Below, piece after piece: positions 1 through 5,800 of a DNA stretch of 8,666 bases. The stretch's first letter is position 1, and each line of letters opens with the position of its first letter. The DNA comes from JBAPRR01 sp049281195 (lineage in GTDB: Bacteria; Actinomycetota; Acidimicrobiia; Acidimicrobiales; CAVXTF01): the NCBI GenBank assembly GCA_049281195.1, contig JBAPRR010000243.1, forward strand, positions 1 to 8,666, given 5' to 3'. The notes beneath the pieces were generated by a model. That model made no database searches, was not told where the DNA came from, and worked only from the letters and a program-made list of their open reading frames with translations. The position numbers and the translations under genes were made by a program.

Positions 1-480
1 GTTCCACATGGGAAGAGCGGCGAGGGCATGCAGCCTGCCGCTGCCACCAGCGGTCCATTCGTCAAAAAGGAAGTCGTTGTAGGCCTGGACACAGAGATAG
101 GCCAGGTCGTGGTCTTCTCCTTCGACGAATCGGTGGCCGGCGAAACGGGCGAACGTGGGGAATGGCAACTGAGCCCACACACCGTCGATGTCCATGTCGG
201 CCACTCGCTGTCCGGGGTCGTAACAACCCGGCCTCATCTCGTCGAACCGGACATGACCGTTCAACAGCTGGGCCCGATCGACCTCAGGAAGGGTCCGCAC
301 CATGCCCACCTCGACAGGATGGATCCTTCCCTCGTAGCTCCAGGCCTGCCTGCCGTTCTCCAACTCCACTACGTGAGGCGCAGCCTCGAGGTAGCGCTTG
401 GGAATTCGGGATCTCCAAGTATCGGGCGGCTCGACGATGTGGTCATCGACCGAGATGAGCTTGGTGTCCTCAGGGAGCAC
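1..480 (-). CDS. Amidohydrolase (amidohydrolase-2 / PF04909 type), N-terminal part, runs off left edge
   Basis: The visible 160 residues are the N-terminal part of a metal-dependent hydrolase of the amidohydrolase superfamily. The protein opens with KLISVDDHIVEPPDTW (residues 7-22), the usual N-terminal signature of the family, whose Asp/His contribute to the metal site. It continues with DMDIDGVWAQLPFPTFARF (about 95-113) and DHDLAYLCVQAYNDFLFDEW (about 123-142), also typical. Family members hydrolyse or decarboxylate ring and acyl intermediates. From memory, a relative (CouO) in Rhodococcus p-coumarate catabolism is proposed to cleave a beta-keto acyl-CoA. The start is GTG 480: AAGGAAGG (494-487) lies 6 nt upstream, and the frame meets a stop just above with no other ATG/GTG/TTG between. 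It lies 307 nt downstream of the aldehyde dehydrogenase with its own candidate promoter. The C-terminus is outside the window. Family is certain enough; substrate is unknown. Confidence 0.88.
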   Translation of the reverse strand, partial: MLPEDTKLISVDDHIVEPPDTWRSRIPKRYLEAAPHVVELENGRQAWSYEGRIHPVEVGMVRTLPEVDRAQLLNGHVRFDEMRPGCYDPGQRVADMDIDGVWAQLPFPTFARFAGHRFVEGEDHDLAYLCVQAYNDFLFDEWTAGGSGRLHALAALPMWN

Positions 481-549
481 GGTGAGCCTTCCTTGTCGCA
501 GCGGCCCACGAGCAGCCGCCGCGACGTTGCGTCAACTGCCTGCGGTCAA

Positions 550-578
550 ACGCTAATAAACTTACCGGTTTAAGTCAA
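550..578 (-). promoter_or_regulatory. Candidate sigma-70-type promoter for the amidohydrolase
   Basis: On the minus strand TTGACT (578-573) is followed after 17 nt by TAGCGT (555-550). The -35 matches TTGACA in five of six positions; the -10 is weak. The predicted start would lie near 543, giving a leader of about 60 nt before GTG 480. The -35 hexamer sits inside the inverted repeats at 560-589, which fits repressor or activator control. No transcript data are available. Confidence 0.4.
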
Positions 579-596
579 CTTGATGACTTGCTTGAT
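558..596. promoter_or_regulatory. Nested inverted and direct repeats over the amidohydrolase -35 (candidate operator)
   Basis: Plus-strand reading: ACTTA (560-564), 6 nt, TAAGT (571-575) is a perfect 5-bp inverted repeat. AAGTCA (572-577), 6 nt, TGACTT (584-589) is a perfect 6-bp inverted repeat. CTTGAT occurs at 579-584 and again at 591-596, a 12-bp direct spacing. The core ACCGGT (564-569) is itself palindromic. Several half-sites packed into about 40 nt over a -35 element suggest a regulator binding site; the regulator is not identified. Confidence 0.4.
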
Positions 597-750
597 ATCT
601 ACCCGTCGCCACGCACCTCGATCTGCTCGCATTGGCCCGCCACCAGGTGCTTCACTGAACCCCAACTTATATGGTACTTGGAAAGGTACGGTCGCGACCG
701 AGGGCGGCACGTGCGCATGCGCGCCAAAGGACTTAGGCCTTCTACCTGGG

Positions 751-774
751 AAAAGATCCCCGGAAGCGCTCCGG
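751..774 (-). terminator. Weak hairpin after the aldehyde dehydrogenase stop (possible terminator)
   Basis: On the minus strand, 13 nt past the stop codon, CCGGA (774-770), a 5-nt loop and TCCGG (764-760) form a GC hairpin, followed by GGATCTTTT (the four Ts at 754-751). The stem is only 5 bp and the T-run is short and 5 nt away, so termination would be inefficient. It may attenuate rather than end the operon transcript. Confidence 0.3.
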
Positions 775-787
775 ACGGATCGCTGAG

Positions 788-2191
788 TTACTTCTGGCGC
801 CACACCACCTGCGGCTCGGTGAACTGGTGGAAGCCTTCGACTCCGGCGTTGGTACCGAACCCGCTGGTTTTCCGGCCACTGAAAGGCAGGTGCGCAGCCA
901 GAACCCGGTGGTTGTTCACCCATGCGGCTCCGCATTCGAGCCTCCGGGCAACGTCGGTCGCGAGATCGGTGTCGACACCCCATACCGAGCCGCCAAGTCC
1001 GAACAGTGTGTCATTGGCCCGCAACACCGCGTCGTTGACGGACTTGTAGGAGATGACAGGGAGAACAGGTCCGAACTGCTCCTGGTCGACCACCGCCACC
1101 CCGTCCGACACATCGGCGACGATGGTGGGCGCGAAGAAGTTTCCCGGCCGGTCGAGATAGCCCCCGCCGGCAACCGCTACCGCTCCATGGGTCAAGGCAT
1201 CGCTGACCAGGTTGTCGACGTGCTTTGCCTGAGCCGGGTTGTTGAGCGGCCCGATCTGAGTGCCCGGCTCGACTCCGGGTCCCACAGCCACGGTTCGGGC
1301 GATGGCGGCGAGGGCGTCCACCACCTCGGAATAGCGCGAGTCGGGCACATAGAGCCGCTTGATCGCCACGCACACCTGACCGCAATTGGCAAAGGCACAC
1401 CAGAAGATGCGCTCAGCGATGTCCTCCACCACCACATCGTCTAAAAGAATGGCCGGGTCGTTGCCGCCCAACTCCAGAATCACGCGCTTGACTCCTGGTG
1501 CCGCGGTGGCGGCTACCAACTTGCCCGTGCCGGTGGACCCGGTGAAGTCGATGAGGCGGGGAAGCGGATGCTTGATCATCGCCTCCCCGAGTGAACCGTC
1601 GCGTCCGGACACGACGTTCAACACGCCAGGTGGAAACACGTCTCTCAGCAGCTCCCCTACCCGGAGCGTCGTGAGCGGCGTGAAGGGTGACGGCTTTATC
1701 ACCATGGTGTTACCGGCCGCTAGAGCGGGAGCCACCTTCGCCATGCCGATGATCACCGGCGCGTTCCACGGGGCGATCGCGGCGACCACGCCGACCGGAC
1801 GCCTTTCCAGAGTTGCGGTGGCGACGTCGTCATCTTGGAGCACCTCGGGCTCGAGGCGCAGCGTGGACGCGTAGCGGAACCTGGCGACGGCGCCGGCAAC
1901 CTCGAGACGCGAGTCAGCGAGCGGCTTTCCCTGCTCGGCGGTCAGTAACGGAGCGAGCTCATCGGCGGCTTCCTCTATGACGGAGGCCGCCTTCTCGAGC
2001 GCCACGGCCCGTTCTTCGGCATCGCGGCGCCATGGCGCGAACGCAGAGGCCGCCTCGAACATGGCTTGGTCGAGTTGGGCCGGCGTACAGTCCGGCGCGA
2101 GCCCTACGACCTCGTGAGTCGCCGGATCCACGACTTCGAAGCCTTCGGCGACAGCGGTATTTCCGCCGATGGTCATTGAGAAGCTCGGCAC
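788..2191 (-). CDS. NAD(P)+-dependent aldehyde dehydrogenase
   Basis: A 467-residue soluble member of the aldehyde dehydrogenase superfamily, oxidising an aldehyde to its carboxylate with NAD(P)+. Visible motifs in order: APWN (140-143) and KPSP with cofactor Lys (166-169); the coenzyme-loop FTGSTGTG (216-223); ELGGNDP with the general-base Glu240; CGQVC with the catalytic Cys274; EQFGP with Glu371; and a C-terminal FSGRKTSGFG block. Length is close to the usual 470-500. I place the start at GTG 2191 because GAGGAG (2202-2197) lies 5 nt before it. ATG 2176 is the alternative, but its spacing to that site is poor. An open frame continues upstream to 2344 but lies within the crotonase gene and looks like its shadow. 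The crotonase stop is only 10 nt upstream and supplies part of the ribosome binding site, so the two are one transcript. Its likely substrate is the aldehyde released by the crotonase; this is inference. Confidence 0.93.
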   Translation of the reverse strand: MPSFSMTIGGNTAVAEGFEVVDPATHEVVGLAPDCTPAQLDQAMFEAASAFAPWRRDAEERAVALEKAASVIEEAADELAPLLTAEQGKPLADSRLEVAGAVARFRYASTLRLEPEVLQDDDVATATLERRPVGVVAAIAPWNAPVIIGMAKVAPALAAGNTMVIKPSPFTPLTTLRVGELLRDVFPPGVLNVVSGRDGSLGEAMIKHPLPRLIDFTGSTGTGKLVAATAAPGVKRVILELGGNDPAILLDDVVVEDIAERIFWCAFANCGQVCVAIKRLYVPDSRYSEVVDALAAIARTVAVGPGVEPGTQIGPLNNPAQAKHVDNLVSDALTHGAVAVAGGGYLDRPGNFFAPTIVADVSDGVAVVDQEQFGPVLPVISYKSVNDAVLRANDTLFGLGGSVWGVDTDLATDVARRLECGAAWVNNHRVLAAHLPFSGRKTSGFGTNAGVEGFHQFTEPQVVWRQK

Positions 2192-2196
2192 TCTTT

Positions 2197-2202
2197 CTCC
2201 TC
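2197..2202 (-). promoter_or_regulatory. Ribosome binding site that sets the aldehyde dehydrogenase GTG start
   Basis: GAGGAG on the minus strand, 5 nt before GTG 2191. Its first G is the last base of the upstream crotonase TAG stop, so termination of one gene and initiation of the next share bases. This site decides for GTG 2191 over ATG 2176. Confidence 0.7.
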
Positions 2203-3020
2203 TACTCGTCAAGCCGGTACGACTCGAACCCCGGTCGGTACTCACGATCGGCGAACTGGCGTAAGGCTTTAGTGATCCAATCGTGACCGGTGATGTAAGA
2301 GAGCTCGTACAGCTTGGCCATCTCCCAGTCGATCGACTCCGCAAAGGACTTGTCGTGCGATCCCTCGTAGACCTCTTTTGCCGCGATCAACACGGGACGG
2401 TGTTTTTTGCAGATCGTCTCCGCCAAGCTGGCCACTTCGGCATCCAGGTCTGCCCGCGGGACCGCCAAGTTGATGAGCCCGATCCGTTCGGCTTCGGCCG
2501 CGTCGAACGGCTTGCCCGTGAGTATCAGGTACAGGGCGTGCTTGCGTCCGATGTTGTGAGCAACCGACCAGGTCGTCCCTCCACCGGGGAAGGAACCGAA
2601 GTTGATCTCTGACAAACCGAATGTGACGTCGTCGGCCGCTATGGCCATGTCGCAAAGTCCGACTATCAGAACTCCGCCACCGAAACACCACCCGTTGACC
2701 TTTGCGACCGTCGGAACGGGGAAACTTTTGAGCAATCTGAACCACGCCTGGGCCGTCTTGTTCTCAGCGGCGAACCGCTCTGGCTCCTCGAACGGATTCA
2801 TGAAGCACTCCTCGAGGTCCATTCCCGCGCAGAAGCTGTCTCCCGAGCCGGTGACGATGAGGATCTTGAAGTCGGAACGATCCTTGAGCTCGGTCAGGCG
2901 ATCCAACATCTCCGCATGAAGCGCGGGGCTCATCGCGTTCTTCTTCTTCGGCCTGTTCAGGGTCAGGGTTGCCACCTGGTCGGTCACCTCGACCATCACG
3001 AGGGGCTGGCTTGCAGACAT
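2202..3020 (-). CDS. Crotonase-fold enzyme resembling p-hydroxycinnamoyl-CoA hydratase/lyase
   Basis: A 272-residue enoyl-CoA hydratase/isomerase family protein. It resembles Pseudomonas feruloyl-CoA hydratase/lyase (HCHL, about 276 aa) along most of its length: NRPKKKNAMSP (22-32), AGMDLEE (65-71), VNGWCFGGG (108-116), FGLSEIN (134-140), LTGKPF (167-172), and a C-terminal RPGFESY block. HCHL hydrates the double bond of 4-hydroxycinnamoyl-CoAs and then releases aldehyde and acetyl-CoA. Compared with HCHL as I recall it, catalytic Glu143 is kept (Glu138) and oxyanion-hole Met70/Gly120 are kept (Met67/Gly115). Tyr75, Ser123 and Tyr239 are replaced by Cys72, Leu118 and Met234. So hydratase chemistry is likely, lyase activity is plausible, and a 4-hydroxyphenyl substrate is doubtful. 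ATG 3020 follows AGAGG by 7-8 nt. The gene lies 29 nt after a CoA-transferase and 10 nt before an aldehyde dehydrogenase, which supports an aldehyde-producing role. Confidence 0.85.
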   Translation of the reverse strand: MSASQPLVMVEVTDQVATLTLNRPKKKNAMSPALHAEMLDRLTELKDRSDFKILIVTGSGDSFCAGMDLEECFMNPFEEPERFAAENKTAQAWFRLLKSFPVPTVAKVNGWCFGGGVLIVGLCDMAIAADDVTFGLSEINFGSFPGGGTTWSVAHNIGRKHALYLILTGKPFDAAEAERIGLINLAVPRADLDAEVASLAETICKKHRPVLIAAKEVYEGSHDKSFAESIDWEMAKLYELSYITGHDWITKALRQFADREYRPGFESYRLDE

Positions 3021-3049
3021 TTCCCTACCTCTCTTCGATCCCGAGGGCT
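3021..3049 (-). other. Intra-operon spacer with crotonase ribosome binding site
   Basis: This 29-nt gap separates the second CoA-transferase stop from the crotonase ATG 3020. On the minus strand it carries AGAGAGG about 7 nt before the ATG. No promoter or terminator is visible, consistent with cotranscription. Confidence 0.55.
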
Positions 3050-4228
3050 CTACCTGATCGACAGTTCACTCATCACGGCATCGGTGTGCTCTCCCAAGAA
3101 GGGTGCGCGTAACGGTTTACGCTCCGGGTCCGGTGTCCATCCCGCATTTCTGAATGGAAGCCCAGGTGCCTTCACCACCTTGCCATCGACTTCAAGATCG
3201 ACCCAGAACTCCCGCTCGGTCAACTGGGGATCGGCAACCACCGCTTTGGCGTCGTTCACCGGAGTGACCGGTATGCCCCGTTGTTGTCCCATCTGGAACA
3301 TCTCCTGCGACGTGTGCCGGACCGTCAGATCTTCAGTGAAGATGTTGACGACGTCCCACACGTCACCGCTACGGCTCTGCGCCCCACCCTCCAATACGGG
3401 ATCGAACACCGCGTCGTTTCCTGTCTCCTCGAAGATCCACTGCCGCATCGCCACCCAGTGCGCAGGCATCAACGCAAGCACCGCGGCGTATCCGTCGGTG
3501 GTCTCGAAGAGGCCGAAAGGCGAACCTGTCCGGCGACGATTTCCGCTTCTCACGCGGCGGATCAGGTCGTCAAGAAATACAGAAGGCGCAACCTCTCCTC
3601 CCATCGAAGCGACCGCCTCCTGAAGAGACAGGTCGACCAACTGCGAGATCCCACTACGCCGGCGCGCCCGGACGGCCGCGAGCGACGCCATGATGGCCTG
3701 CTGACCGCCTACCAGGCAACCCATGAGGCTTCCGGGAACAGGGATGAGCGGAGCGCGGTCGGGATCCCCGATGGTGATCAACAACCCGCTCGACGCCCAG
3801 GCCACCAGATCGTTGCTTCGCCAATCGCGCATCGGACCGGTCAACCCGAAAGGCGTGAGAGCTGTCACAACCGGACCGTTGTCAAGCGTCGCCAACTCGC
3901 GAAGCGTGAGCGACTCGAAGCGTTCTGCCGAACCAGAAAAGATCACGACCTCCGCGCTCCGGGCGAGATCCATGAGCTGATCGCGCCCCTTCCGGGAATC
4001 GGCATCCAACACGACGCTCTTCTTGCACGCGTTCATGTACGCGAACAAGAGACTTCTGTCCGGTCCCGGACGGTCGTCCAGGAACGGAGGCATGGAGCGC
4101 TCCGGGACTCCGCCTGGAGGCTCTATACGGATGACTTCGGCTCCCATGTGGGCGAGGATGCGGGTTCCGTGGGCTCCGGTCAGGTCGGTCAGATCCACGA
4201 CCCGCATCGATCGCAACGACTCAGTCAT
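3050..4228 (-). CDS. Class III (CaiB/BaiF) CoA-transferase subunit lacking the catalytic Asp
   Basis: A 392-residue family III CoA-transferase. MRVVDLTDLTGAHGTRILAH (8-27) and GAEVIRIEPPGG (29-40) form the N-terminal CoA-binding Rossmann part; TPFGLTGPMRDWRSND (125-140) and LVDLSLQEAV (197-206) are family blocks. The catalytic Asp, which forms the acyl anhydride, belongs in the segment before LVDLS. Here that position is Cys171 (LMGCLVGG). It aligns without gaps to Asp184 of the neighbour: both are 27 residues before the VD(L/F)S motif. The protein also ends soon after LGEHTDAVMSEL, without the usual C-terminal helix. I infer a structural partner of the neighbour, as in two-subunit enzymes of the benzylsuccinate CoA-transferase (BbsEF) kind. 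The ATG at 4228 overlaps the upstream stop by 8 nt (ATGACTGA), indicating translational coupling. The open frame extends upstream to 4354 but inside the neighbour's coding sequence. Confidence 0.9.
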   Translation of the reverse strand: MTESLRSMRVVDLTDLTGAHGTRILAHMGAEVIRIEPPGGVPERSMPPFLDDRPGPDRSLLFAYMNACKKSVVLDADSRKGRDQLMDLARSAEVVIFSGSAERFESLTLRELATLDNGPVVTALTPFGLTGPMRDWRSNDLVAWASSGLLITIGDPDRAPLIPVPGSLMGCLVGGQQAIMASLAAVRARRRSGISQLVDLSLQEAVASMGGEVAPSVFLDDLIRRVRSGNRRRTGSPFGLFETTDGYAAVLALMPAHWVAMRQWIFEETGNDAVFDPVLEGGAQSRSGDVWDVVNIFTEDLTVRHTSQEMFQMGQQRGIPVTPVNDAKAVVADPQLTEREFWVDLEVDGKVVKAPGLPFRNAGWTPDPERKPLRAPFLGEHTDAVMSELSIR

Positions 4229-5558
4229 CCGGATCCGCCCAGCCGAGCGTGGGCGCAAAGTATCTGAACCACGAGACGTAAGGCCTGTGGTAGCTGCGGT
4301 CCAGGTCTTTCGCCGGGAAGAGGATCCCGGACGCCGTGAGCTCATCACACTCACCCTGACTCATGCCGGTCCACTCCGCGAGAACCTTCTCTGACTCTTC
4401 TCCGAGGGCTTCGCCGGCCCGCTCGTGATGAGCAGGTGTCTTCGAAAAAAGAGGTGGGACACGCGAGAACATCCCGAGCCCGAACCGAGCGCTCGGCCGT
4501 GTTATGTAGTAGTCGCGTGACTCGAGTTGCGGATCCATGAGCAGACCGGCGTCGTCATGCACCGGGGCGGCCGCCACACCGTGGGCCTGCAAGATGTAGG
4601 CGATGTGCCTCGAGGTGTGAGCTTTCGTCCAGTCCTCGATGAGCGTGTCGAGCTCGGCTCCGCCGACGACCCGACGCTCCGCCCTCGCCCAGCGTTGGTC
4701 GCCTGCAAAGCCCTCGGAAGCGGCGACCTCACAAAGCTTCTTCCAGTCCTCGTCGTCCTCGCACACGATGGCAACCCACTGGTCGGTGCCACGGCATTGG
4801 TAGACGCCGTGAGGCGCGGCCCAGCGGACGCGGTTGCCGTCGCGCTGCTGGACTCTGCCGTTCGCCGTGAAGTCGGTGATCATCACCCCGAGAGTGCTCA
4901 CGACGGACTCGAGCTGGGAGAAGTCGACGTGAGCTCCTGAGCCCGTCAGGTCGCGCTCCAAGAGCGCGGCCAAAAGGACGATGGTGGTGTGGTTGGCAGC
5001 CAGGTGGTCGGTGTACGCGAAGCAGCTGATTCCGCTGGGCGCACGGTCGGACCACCCTGTGACATGGTCGATCCCACCGAGTGAAGCGAGGTTCGGTCCC
5101 CAGGTCTTGTATTCGGAGTACATGCTCGGAGAGTCCCCGAACGCCGGCAGAGACATGTAGATGATGTCTTCGCGGAACTTCACCACTTCGTCGTAGGTGA
5201 GGCCGAGCGAGCGCACTGCTTTTGCCGACTGGTTGATCACGAAGATGTCCGCTGATGCGATGAGCCGCCGGAAGACCGCCCGGCCGGCCTCCGACGCGAT
5301 GTCCATTCCGACACTGCGCTTGTCCGCGAGGAACTCGTCGACCAAGGGACTCGAGTCGGTCTGCACTCCCACGGGTTCGTCGCGCGACATCCACGCAGCC
5401 ACGTACTGCCGGGTTATGTCGAGTTTGCTCGGGGTCTCGACCTTCACGACCTCTGCTCCGAGCGCCGACAGGTACCTTCCGCAGCTTGGAGCAGCTATGC
5501 CAGTGGAGACCTCGAGAACCCTGACGCCTCCGAGCGGCTGCTGCTCAATTGGAGGCAT
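4221..5558 (-). CDS. Class III (CaiB/BaiF) CoA-transferase subunit with catalytic Asp
   Basis: A 445-residue family III CoA-transferase, moving CoA from a donor thioester to a carboxylic acid by a ping-pong route through an enzyme-aspartyl anhydride. GVRVLEVSTGIAAPSCGRYL (11-30), GAEVVKVETP (34-43) and the block KTWGPNLASLGGIDHVTGW (151-169) are typical. The catalytic Asp is most likely Asp184 in AYTDHLAANH (181-190), 27 residues before VDFSQLESV. HGVAAAPVHD (326-335) is the usual C-terminal-domain signature. After the normal family end near GIL (411-413) there is an extra tail of about 32 residues rich in Trp, Tyr and Phe. ATG 5558 is preceded by only a weak GGACGGG element. It is the first gene of the leftward operon, facing the IclR gene, and its 3' end overlaps the start of the second subunit by 8 nt. 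Together the two probably form a heteromeric acid-activating CoA-transferase; acid and CoA donor are unknown. Confidence 0.92.
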   Translation of the reverse strand: MPPIEQQPLGGVRVLEVSTGIAAPSCGRYLSALGAEVVKVETPSKLDITRQYVAAWMSRDEPVGVQTDSSPLVDEFLADKRSVGMDIASEAGRAVFRRLIASADIFVINQSAKAVRSLGLTYDEVVKFREDIIYMSLPAFGDSPSMYSEYKTWGPNLASLGGIDHVTGWSDRAPSGISCFAYTDHLAANHTTIVLLAALLERDLTGSGAHVDFSQLESVVSTLGVMITDFTANGRVQQRDGNRVRWAAPHGVYQCRGTDQWVAIVCEDDEDWKKLCEVAASEGFAGDQRWARAERRVVGGAELDTLIEDWTKAHTSRHIAYILQAHGVAAAPVHDDAGLLMDPQLESRDYYITRPSARFGLGMFSRVPPLFSKTPAHHERAGEALGEESEKVLAEWTGMSQGECDELTASGILFPAKDLDRSYHRPYVSWFRYFAPTLGWADPDD

Positions 5559-5594
5559 CTGCCCGTCCGGGGCTTGCCGAACCGATTCCCGTTG

Positions 5595-5614
5595 AATGAT
5601 AATAGGTTCTCATT
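5595..5614. promoter_or_regulatory. Candidate operator in front of the CoA-transferase operon
   Basis: On the minus strand the site reads AATGAGAACCTATTATCATT, an inverted repeat matching in 7 of 10 positions of each arm: AATGA-n-AA, 4 nt, TT-n-TCATT. It lies directly downstream of the predicted transcription start (about 5618) and 36 nt before the ATG. A bound protein could block transcription there. The divergent IclR regulator is the obvious candidate to bind; this is inference. The stretch also contains TATTAT (5604-5599), an alternative -10. Confidence 0.45.
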
Positions 5615-5624
5615 TTCTGGGGAG

Positions 5625-5654
5625 ATTGTACTTAAGATGCTCTTCGAGCGGCAA
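5625..5654 (-). promoter_or_regulatory. Candidate promoter of the leftward CoA-transferase/crotonase/ALDH operon
   Basis: On the minus strand TTGCCG (5654-5649, four of six to TTGACA), an 18-nt spacer, then TACAAT (5630-5625, five of six to TATAAT). The predicted start near 5618 gives a leader of about 60 nt. Its position before the first gene and just upstream of an inverted repeat fits a regulated operon promoter. Confidence 0.45.
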
Positions 5655-5754
5655 GCACAGAACCCGATGTTTTCCTTATGTTCTCCGTCCTTTTCTACGC
5701 ACAAACGGACGAGTGGACTCTCACTGAATGGACTAGGGTCCCATTGGCTGAGGA

Positions 5755-5774
5755 ACCTCGGTGACTCACGAGGT
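5755..5774. promoter_or_regulatory. Inverted repeat upstream of the IclR gene (candidate autoregulatory operator)
   Basis: ACCTCG (5755-5760), 8 nt, CGAGGT (5769-5774) is a perfect 6-bp inverted repeat. The centre GTGACTCAC (5761-5769) is itself symmetric, so almost the whole 20-bp site is dyad-symmetric. It ends 26 nt before the regulator ATG. IclR proteins often bind such sites in their own divergent promoter regions; which protein binds here is not shown. Confidence 0.45.
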
Positions 5775-5800
5775 GGCAATAAAGGACCGATCGCGACGGG

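Larger units (their letters stand above)
481..787. other. Intergenic region between aldehyde dehydrogenase and amidohydrolase
   Basis: This 307-nt stretch has no convincing gene on either strand; the short open frames across it show no conserved motif or ribosome binding site. From the aldehyde dehydrogenase side (right to left) it holds a GC hairpin just past the stop codon, two perfect 10-bp palindromes (713-722 and 690-699), a locally AT-richer block with nested repeats and a sigma-70-like promoter (550-596), and the ribosome binding site of the amidohydrolase (494-487). The layout suggests that the amidohydrolase can be transcribed separately from the operon upstream. Confidence 0.6.
5559..5800. 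other. Divergent promoter region between the CoA-transferase operon and the IclR gene
   Basis: This 242-nt spacer is visibly more AT-rich than the flanking genes. It carries a leftward promoter (5654-5625), an imperfect 20-bp inverted repeat just downstream of that promoter (5595-5614), and a second inverted repeat close to the regulator start (5755-5774). I could not identify a convincing -35/-10 pair for the rightward iclR transcript. Weak candidates (TAGGGT at 5734, CAATAA at 5778) lack a properly spaced -35. Confidence 0.65.

Noticed and set aside
28..573. Long open frame on the plus strand over the left end
   Set aside because: It is antisense to the amidohydrolase, whose minus-strand translation shows clear family motifs; the plus-strand protein is low-complexity GC shadow with no ribosome binding site.
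570..983. Open frames of 68-153 residues covering the 481-787 spacer and the aldehyde dehydrogenase 3' end
   Set aside because: They are Arg/Pro/Ser-rich, overlap the real gene in other frames and carry no recognisable motif.
2192..2344. N-terminal extension of the aldehyde dehydrogenase to an ATG at 2344
   Set aside because: It lies within the crotonase coding sequence and encodes Ser/Arg-rich shadow sequence; a strong ribosome binding site points to GTG 2191.
3281..4267. 328-residue plus-strand open frame
   Set aside because: Fully antisense to the second CoA-transferase; composition is Arg/His-rich and typical of a high-GC shadow frame.
5599..5604. TATTAT as -10 for the leftward operon
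   Set aside because: No acceptable -35 lies 16-18 nt upstream; TTGCCG-n18-TACAAT a little further upstream is better, and TATTAT falls within the inverted repeat. It remains a possible activator-dependent promoter.
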